Assembly (NCBI GenBank): GCA_021798415.1
Contig: JAJZGO010000004.1
Location: 1-49,970, forward strand
Direction of reading: 5' to 3'
Origin: Thermoplasmata archaeon
GTDB taxonomy: Archaea > Thermoplasmatota > Thermoplasmata > Lutacidiplasmatales > UBA184
Length of the DNA: 49,970 bases
This document shows positions 44,425-49,970 of this stretch, in pieces. The position numbers and the translations under genes are program-made. The stretch's first letter is position 1, and the number at the start of each line of letters is the position of its first letter. A model generated the notes under the pieces. The model did no database searches and was not told the DNA's origin. It was given only the letters and a program-made list of their open reading frames with translations.

Positions 44425-45536
44425 CGTCCCGTGCGCGTCCGAGGGCTCACCGGCTCGCCCCGGACCATAAGGTGTTCGGTCGTGCGCGTGACGACCTGGT
44501 ACGCCGGGTCGTCCGGGGGGAGCCGGAGCACGAGCGGACGCGCCGACGAGCCCGGGGCGATGCGCGCCGCCGCGGGTTCGCCGAGCCATCGCCAGGGCTC
44601 GACGAGCGCCGCCCGAGCGAGGAACGCGGCCGAGACGGGCCGCCGGCGCAGGCGCGTCGCGACGTACGCGAACTCGAGCTCACGCCAGAGCGACGGGGCG
44701 TGGAACATCGCGTTGTCCGTCCCGAGGAGCACCGAGAGACCGAGCCGCTCCATCCCCGCGAGGTCCGGCTGACGGCCGAAGAGGGCGTTCGACCGGGGAC
44801 AGACGACGACCGGCACGCGCGCGTCGCGGACCCGCACGAGGTCGTCCCGGGTCGCCCGCGCGAGGTGGACGACCAGGTCGGGCCGCGGGTTGAGGTAGCT
44901 CTCGGGGTCTTCGCGGACCGCCTCGCTCGCGTGGAGCGCGTAGAACTTCCCGGCGCGACGGCACGCCGCGGCGACCCGTCGGCGGTCGGCGTCGGACTCG
45001 TCGCGAGCGCTCGAGAGCCCGATGCCGTCGGCCGCGCCCAGGAGGTCGGCGAGCTCCCGGGGGTCGACCGGACGCGCGACCGGCCGCCCGAGCGAGAGCG
45101 CGCGGATCGGAACCCCGCGGGCGGCGTCCCGCAAGAGCTCGACACCCCCACGGCCCTCTTCGCGGAAATCGACCGTCGCCGCGACCCCCTCGTGGACCAT
45201 CCGTTCGAGGGCGGCGCGGATCGCGGCGACCTTCTCCGCGCGCGAGGCGCGCTCGAGCAAACGGAACTTGTAGCCGTCGGGCGGGCGTACGAGCGTCGCG
45301 ACCGACCCGTGGGGGGGCTCGACGGACGAGACCGCGTCCCCGAGATGCGTGTGCGCGTTCACCGGGGAAGGGACGACGATCCCCCGGACCCGGGTCTCGC
45401 GTCCCCGGGTGCTGTCGGTTCCGGGGGTCCCGACCTCGACCACCCGGCCCCCGCGCAGGCGGACGTACGCGGGTCGGGCGCCGTCGATATCAAGGACCGC
45501 CCCTTCGACCAGCATGGCCGCTCGCGTCCGAGGCAT
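44421..45536 (-). CDS. amidohydrolase-family (chlorohydrolase/cytosine-deaminase-like) protein
   Basis: GIVVPSPVNAHTHLGDA...YALHASEAVREDPES...DLVVHLARATRDDLVRVRDARVPVVVCPRSNALFG...SVLLGTDNAMFHAPSLWRELEFA. Confidence 0.88.
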   Translation of the reverse strand: MPRTRAAMLVEGAVLDIDGARPAYVRLRGGRVVEVGTPGTDSTRGRETRVRGIVVPSPVNAHTHLGDAVSSVEPPHGSVATLVRPPDGYKFRLLERASRAEKVAAIRAALERMVHEGVAATVDFREEGRGGVELLRDAARGVPIRALSLGRPVARPVDPRELADLLGAADGIGLSSARDESDADRRRVAAACRRAGKFYALHASEAVREDPESYLNPRPDLVVHLARATRDDLVRVRDARVPVVVCPRSNALFGRQPDLAGMERLGLSVLLGTDNAMFHAPSLWRELEFAYVATRLRRRPVSAAFLARAALVEPWRWLGEPAAARIAPGSSARPLVLRLPPDDPAYQVVTRTTEHLMVRGEPVSPRTRTGR

Positions 45537-45610
45537 CGCCCCCCTTAAGGCCGAGCCTGACCCCGTCCCGAACCGCTAAGCGGCCCGGCGACTCGGGGGC
45601 TTCGTACCCG

Positions 45611-46486
45611 ATGACCGCACGACCGAACGACCCGCCCCGCGACCTCCTCGTCTCCGGGCACGTGAACGTCGACCGGTTCCTGTCGGTTCGCGCGTTCCCG
45701 TTGGCCGACCGGACCGTCCCCGTGGTCGGGAACCGGACCGAGCTTGGAGGGACCGCGTCGAACCTCGTGCGCGTCGCGTCGACCTATGGGGTCGCGAGCG
45801 GCTTGGTCGCTCGCGTCGGCGAGGGTTTCCCGCCCGAGTTCCGACGCCGCCTCGAGCGCGCGGGGATCGACCTCCGCGGGCTCGTGACGGTCCCCGGGCG
45901 GCCGACGCCTACCTGCTTTATCCTCGAGGACAGCAAGGGCGGTCAGCGGACGTTGATCGACCAGGGACCGATGGCGGACGCAGGCCACGCGCCGCTCCCC
46001 GGCGACTGGATCCGGGAGTACAGCTGGGCCCACCTCACGACCGGCGACCCCGACTTCCAGCTCCGGCTCGCGCGACGGGCTCGCGCCTCGGGACTCCACG
46101 TCGCCGCCGACCCGGCGCAGGAGATCCACTACCGCTGGGACCGCCGCCGCTTCGCCGGGCTCCTTGACGAGTGCGAGCTCCTGTTCGGCAACCGCTCCGA
46201 GATCGCGCGTGCCCTCGTGCTCGTCGGCGCCCGCTCGCTCGATCGGTTGCTCGACCATGTCCCGCTCGTCGTCCGGACCGAGGGCCGCGCCGGCGCCTCG
46301 GCGTTCTCCCGGGCCGGACGCGAGCACGTCCCTTCGGTCCGCCCGAGGGGCCCCCGGACGTTCGTCGGCGCGGGCGACGCGTTCCGCGGCGGGTTCTACG
46401 CAGCCTTTTTTGGGGGCCGCCCGATGAAGGAGTGTCTGACCGCCGGCGCCCGGGCCTCCGCGGCCTGGATCGACGGACCGGGTTAG
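45611..46486 (+). CDS. PfkB-family carbohydrate kinase
   Basis: LVSGHVNVDRFLSVRAFP...ELGGTASNLVRVASTYGVASGLVARVGEGF...GPRTFVGAGDAFRGGFYAAF. Confidence 0.9.
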   Translation: MTARPNDPPRDLLVSGHVNVDRFLSVRAFPLADRTVPVVGNRTELGGTASNLVRVASTYGVASGLVARVGEGFPPEFRRRLERAGIDLRGLVTVPGRPTPTCFILEDSKGGQRTLIDQGPMADAGHAPLPGDWIREYSWAHLTTGDPDFQLRLARRARASGLHVAADPAQEIHYRWDRRRFAGLLDECELLFGNRSEIARALVLVGARSLDRLLDHVPLVVRTEGRAGASAFSRAGREHVPSVRPRGPRTFVGAGDAFRGGFYAAFFGGRPMKECLTAGARASAAWIDGPG

Positions 46487-46499
46487 GGAGGGAGCGCGC

Positions 46500-47747
46500 G
46501 TGGAGATGCATGCGTTCGGCCGCCTCACGGAGGTCGACGTCGCGCGCCGCCGGCTCCTCTCCGCCGCCCGACCGGTACGACGCACCGAGACCCTTCCCGT
46601 CGCCGAGGCGTTCGGACGCGTGGCGGCGGCCACGATCCGGGCGCCGTTCCCGGTGCCGTCGTTCGCGCGCACGACCTGGGACGGCTACGCCGTCCGGTCG
46701 AAGGACACCACCGCGGCCGGGCCCGGGCGCCCGGTTTCGCTGCGGATCGTCGGCGAGGTCTTCGCCGAGCAGGCGTATGCCGGCCGACTCGGCGCGGGGG
46801 AGACGGTCGCGATCGCGACCGGTGGAGCGATCCCTCCGGGCGCCGACGCCGTCGTCATCTTCGAGGAGGTCGAGAGGACGGAAGGGTCGATCGTCGTCCG
46901 TCGGCGCATCCCGGCCGGCGATCGGATCAGCCGACCCGGCCACGACTTCCCCCGCGGTGCCGCGCTCGTGCGCCAGGGCACGGAGCTCTCGGCGACCGCG
47001 CTCGGCACGCTCGCGGCGTGTGGGGTTCCGACCGTGCCGGTCTACGCCCGGCCGGTCGTGGCGGTCGTCCCCAACGGCAACGAACTGCTCGTCCCCGGGG
47101 CTCCGCCGCGGACCGGTATGATCTACGAGAGCAACAACGCGACGATCGCCGCCGTCGTCACTGCCGCGGGCGGGATCCCCCGGCTCTCGGACCCGGTCCC
47201 GGACGACCCGGCGGTGATCGAGCGGGCGATCCGCGCCGCGCTCGACTCCTCCGACCTGGTCCTCGCGACCGGGGGGAGCTCGGTCGGCGAGCGGGACCAC
47301 CTGCCGCGGATCCTTCCTCGCCTCGGGACCCTCCTCTTCCACGGGGTCGCCGTCCGTGCCGGCAAGCCGACGCTGGCCGCCCGAGTGGGCGACAAGCTCG
47401 TGGTGGGCCTTCCCGGTCACCCGACGTCGTGCCTGGCGAACATGTACTGGCTCATCCTGCCCGTGCTGCGGAAGATCGCCCGCCGTGCCGGTCCCGGGTT
47501 CACCGAAGGGTGGGCGGTCCTGGGCCGCGACGCGATGGCGCCGTCCGCCGGGCTCGCCACGATCGTGCCCCTACGTTTCGAGAACGGCCGAGCCTACTCG
47601 ACGTTCCGGGGCTCCTCGATCATCACGAGCCTATCGGGCGCGACGGCGTTCGCGATGCTGCCGCCCGGACGGCGGGTCGTGCGCGCGGGGGCCAGGATCC
47701 GGGTCTACCACCTCGACCCTCCGCTCGGTACGGCGCGCCCGCAGTGA
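46500..47747 (+). CDS. moeA: molybdopterin molybdenumtransferase MoeA
   Basis: VAEAFGRVAAATIRAPFPVPSFARTTWDGYAVRSKDT...VAIATGGAIPPGADAVV...GMIYESNNATIAAVV...LATGGSSVGERDHLP...VGLPGHPTSCLANMY. Confidence 0.94.
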   Translation: MEMHAFGRLTEVDVARRRLLSAARPVRRTETLPVAEAFGRVAAATIRAPFPVPSFARTTWDGYAVRSKDTTAAGPGRPVSLRIVGEVFAEQAYAGRLGAGETVAIATGGAIPPGADAVVIFEEVERTEGSIVVRRRIPAGDRISRPGHDFPRGAALVRQGTELSATALGTLAACGVPTVPVYARPVVAVVPNGNELLVPGAPPRTGMIYESNNATIAAVVTAAGGIPRLSDPVPDDPAVIERAIRAALDSSDLVLATGGSSVGERDHLPRILPRLGTLLFHGVAVRAGKPTLAARVGDKLVVGLPGHPTSCLANMYWLILPVLRKIARRAGPGFTEGWAVLGRDAMAPSAGLATIVPLRFENGRAYSTFRGSSIITSLSGATAFAMLPPGRRVVRAGARIRVYHLDPPLGTARPQ

Positions 47748-47799
47748 CCCGCACCCGGCGCGACGACAACGGTTAAGCGCCCCGGACGGCTCGTCCGGC

Positions 47800-48630
47800 G
47801 TGGCCCGCCGAGACCTCGGGGTCGCGATCCTCTCGATCGAAGGGACGAACAACGACGAGGAGCTGTTCGTCGCGCTCTCCGCGCTCGGGGCGAACCCCGA
47901 GATCGTCCACCTGAAGCAACTCGAGGGCCGGGACGTGACGCGGGAGGAGCGCCGCCGGCTCGACGACTACCGGGTCCTCTTTCTGCCCGGCGGATTCTCC
48001 GCCGGGGATTACGTCCGGGCGGGGGCGATCTTCGCCGCGCGCCTCCGGGCATCGATCGGCGTCGAGCTGGAAGAGTTCGTGCGGTCGGGACGGCTCGTGG
48101 GCGGGATCTGCAACGGGTTCCAGGTGCTGACGGAGCTCGGCCTCTTGCCCGGACGCCCGGGCGGGCGCCTCGGCGCCCCGGAGGCGGCCCTGATGACGAA
48201 CGACAGCGGCCGGTACGAGTGCCGTCCGACGTTCCTCGCGTGGGACGGCGGACGGTTTCCGGCGCTGGAGGACGTGCCGAAGGGCACGCGGTACCTCTTC
48301 CCGTCCGGCCATGGGGAGGGGAAGCTCGTCCTGAGCGGCGACGAGGAAGCGCACCGCCGTCGTCTCGAGGAGAACGGCCAGGTCCTCTTCCGCTGGGTCG
48401 CGCCGGACGGGGGGCCGGCGACGTACCCGTGGAACCCGAACGGTTCGGCGGGGAACATCGCCGGGCTCACGAACCCGGAGGGGAACGTCTTCGGCCTGAT
48501 GCCGCACCCCGAGCGGGCGCTCGACCGGGCGCAGGCGCCGGACTGGACGCGGACCGGCTCGTCGAAGGGGTACGGGGACGGGGAGAGGTTCCTCCGCGCG
48601 ATCCTCGACTACGCCGAGCGCCAGCGGTAG
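47800..48630 (+). CDS. purQ: phosphoribosylformylglycinamidine synthase subunit PurQ
   Basis: LGVAILSIEGTNNDEELFVAL...VLFLPGGFSAGDYVRAGAIFAA...VGGICNGFQVLTELGLLPG...GLMPHPERAL. Confidence 0.94.
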   Translation: MARRDLGVAILSIEGTNNDEELFVALSALGANPEIVHLKQLEGRDVTREERRRLDDYRVLFLPGGFSAGDYVRAGAIFAARLRASIGVELEEFVRSGRLVGGICNGFQVLTELGLLPGRPGGRLGAPEAALMTNDSGRYECRPTFLAWDGGRFPALEDVPKGTRYLFPSGHGEGKLVLSGDEEAHRRRLEENGQVLFRWVAPDGGPATYPWNPNGSAGNIAGLTNPEGNVFGLMPHPERALDRAQAPDWTRTGSSKGYGDGERFLRAILDYAERQR

Positions 48631-49270
48631 CCGGCCCCGCGGGCGCCCGACCGGCCCGGTCCGCGACATCGAGCCGCCAGACGTCAAGCCGTTCGCCTTC
48701 GAGCGATCGCGAGGCGACCACGCTCCGCCGTCCCCCCGCCGCGCGCCAGGCGCCGGCGAGCTCGTCGAGCGCGGAGGCGTCCTGTACCGTAGAGACGACC
48801 ACGTACGCCTCCCCGCGGGGGGCGAGGTGGTCGGCCAGGTCGTGGAGCAGGCGAGCGAGCACCCGGCAGCCGTCGGGACCCCCGTCGAGCGCGAGGCTCG
48901 TCCAAGGGTCGGGGTCCCGTTCCTCGGGCTGCGTCGGGAGGTACGGGGGGTTCGCGAGCACCCGATCGAACCGACCGAGGCCGTGGGCGAGGTCCGTGCG
49001 CACGCACTCGAGGTCGAGACCTTCCGACCGCGCGGCCTCCCGCAGCCTCGCGAGCGCGCCCGGGTTCCGGTCGGTCGCCACGACGCGGGCTCCCGCGCGC
49101 CCGGCCGCCATCGCGGCGATCCCGGAGCCCGCGCCGACCTCGAGCACGCGCGTTCCCGGGGCGACGGTTGCGAACGGGAGCAGGAGGAACGAATCCTCTC
49201 GCGGCGGGTAGACCGAGGGGATCGCGACCCGGGAACCTCGCCGCTCCGTTGGCGTGCGAATCCGCTGCAT
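48467..49270 (-). CDS. HemK/PrmC-type class I SAM methyltransferase
   Basis: VYPPREDSFLLLPFATVAPGTRVLEVGAGSGIAAMAAGRAGARVVATDRNPGAL...FDRVLANPPYLP; C-terminal extension runs antisense to purQ. Confidence 0.87.
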   Translation of the reverse strand: MQRIRTPTERRGSRVAIPSVYPPREDSFLLLPFATVAPGTRVLEVGAGSGIAAMAAGRAGARVVATDRNPGALARLREAARSEGLDLECVRTDLAHGLGRFDRVLANPPYLPTQPEERDPDPWTSLALDGGPDGCRVLARLLHDLADHLAPRGEAYVVVSTVQDASALDELAGAWRAAGGRRSVVASRSLEGERLDVWRLDVADRAGRAPAGPATAGARRSRGSRGGTSPRPRTPSTSRSASSPAPAPGRAPARGAASGRRRSPPGS

Positions 49271-49340
49271 GGCCGTTCCGGGGCGCGATGCCTTCTTATT
49301 CGCCCCCCGCCTAGAAGGAGCGCCTACGCACTTATTCTCC

Positions 49341-49898
49341 ATGCCTCGACGTCTCTCTCCTCCGGTCAAGATCGGCATCACGGGTCTGCCCGGGGCCGGA
49401 AAGACCCAGACGCTCTTGCGGATCATCCAGCTCCTCGAGGAGGAGGGCGTGGTCGTCGGGGGGATGGTCACGGAGCCGATCGTCGAGAAGCAACGACGCA
49501 CCGGCTTCAAGATCACGAACTGGCTCACGAAGGAGCACGCGGTCTTCGCGCACGAGGGGCTCAAGTCGCGGGTGAAGTCCGGTCGCTACGGCGTCAACCT
49601 CGCCGCGCTCGAGGACCTCGGCACCCGGGCGCTCGCCCAGGCGCGCGAGTCCGCCGACGTGATCGTGATCGACGAGGTCGGGAAGATGGAGGTCGAGAGC
49701 GACCCTTTCACCCAGGCGGTCACCGAGACCCTCGACGCGAAGAAGTCGATCGTGATGACGCTCCACAAGAAGTCGCGCAACCCCTTGCTCCAGGATATTC
49801 GTCGGAGGGACGAGCTACGCCTGCTCGAGGTGACGCCGGTCAACAAGAACCTCCTCGCGTTCAAGATCGTCTACCTGATCACGGGTCGGGCGCACTAG
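49341..49898 (+). CDS. nucleoside-triphosphatase THEP1 family
   Basis: VKIGITGLPGAGKTQTLLRIIQLLEEEGVVVGGMVTEPIVEKQRRTGFKI...VIVIDEVGKMEVESDPF. Confidence 0.92.
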   Translation: MPRRLSPPVKIGITGLPGAGKTQTLLRIIQLLEEEGVVVGGMVTEPIVEKQRRTGFKITNWLTKEHAVFAHEGLKSRVKSGRYGVNLAALEDLGTRALAQARESADVIVIDEVGKMEVESDPFTQAVTETLDAKKSIVMTLHKKSRNPLLQDIRRRDELRLLEVTPVNKNLLAFKIVYLITGRAH

Positions 49899-49970
49899 TC
49901 CCGGGCCGCGAAGGGGCGACGGACCTTCTGCTCCCTACCGCCCGGGAAGGCCCGGGCCCCCGAGAGCGCG

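Noticed and set aside
43033-44772. 579-aa forward ORF
   Set aside because: Antisense to glycyl-tRNA synthetase
1-49970. tRNA genes, CRISPR arrays, transposases, phage genes, toxin-antitoxin or restriction systems
   Set aside because: No GTTCRANYC-type tRNA signature, no regularly spaced repeats and no recognisable proteins of these classes seen by eye; tRNAscan-SE/minced would be decisive

Overview
This 50 kb window is GC-rich and densely coded, and it is clearly archaeal. It carries the exosome Rrp4/Rrp41/Rrp42, proteasome alpha, SBDS, RpoP, L37Ae, S8e, SRP19, EF-2 and family-B polymerase genes. Overall it looks like a euryarchaeal, probably Thermoplasmatota-like, chromosome fragment; the lineage is an inference from protein flavour. 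I support about 50 protein-coding genes. I found no convincing tRNA, rRNA, CRISPR array, transposon or prophage, so most of the window is core genome. Points that merit a second look: (1) an EF-2 next to S12-S7 whose GTPase core has AHIHHGKT instead of AHIDHGKT and RLLTI instead of RGITI; these are two positions associated with the monovalent-cation site of translational GTPases; (2) a 307 bp gap upstream of S8e with nested perfect stems, a candidate structured RNA; (3) an in-frame TAG in a KDG-aldolase/DHDPS-family gene beside glucose dehydrogenase, and an rnhB gene lacking a usable in-frame start, both within about 650 bp; (4) repeated long 3' antisense overlaps at convergent gene pairs that encode low-complexity C-terminal tails; (5) an abrupt AT-rich island of about 35 bp inside a COG1395-type regulator gene; (6) PIP-box-like C-termini on several DNA-transaction enzymes. 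Functions are assigned by reading motifs only; no database search was run.
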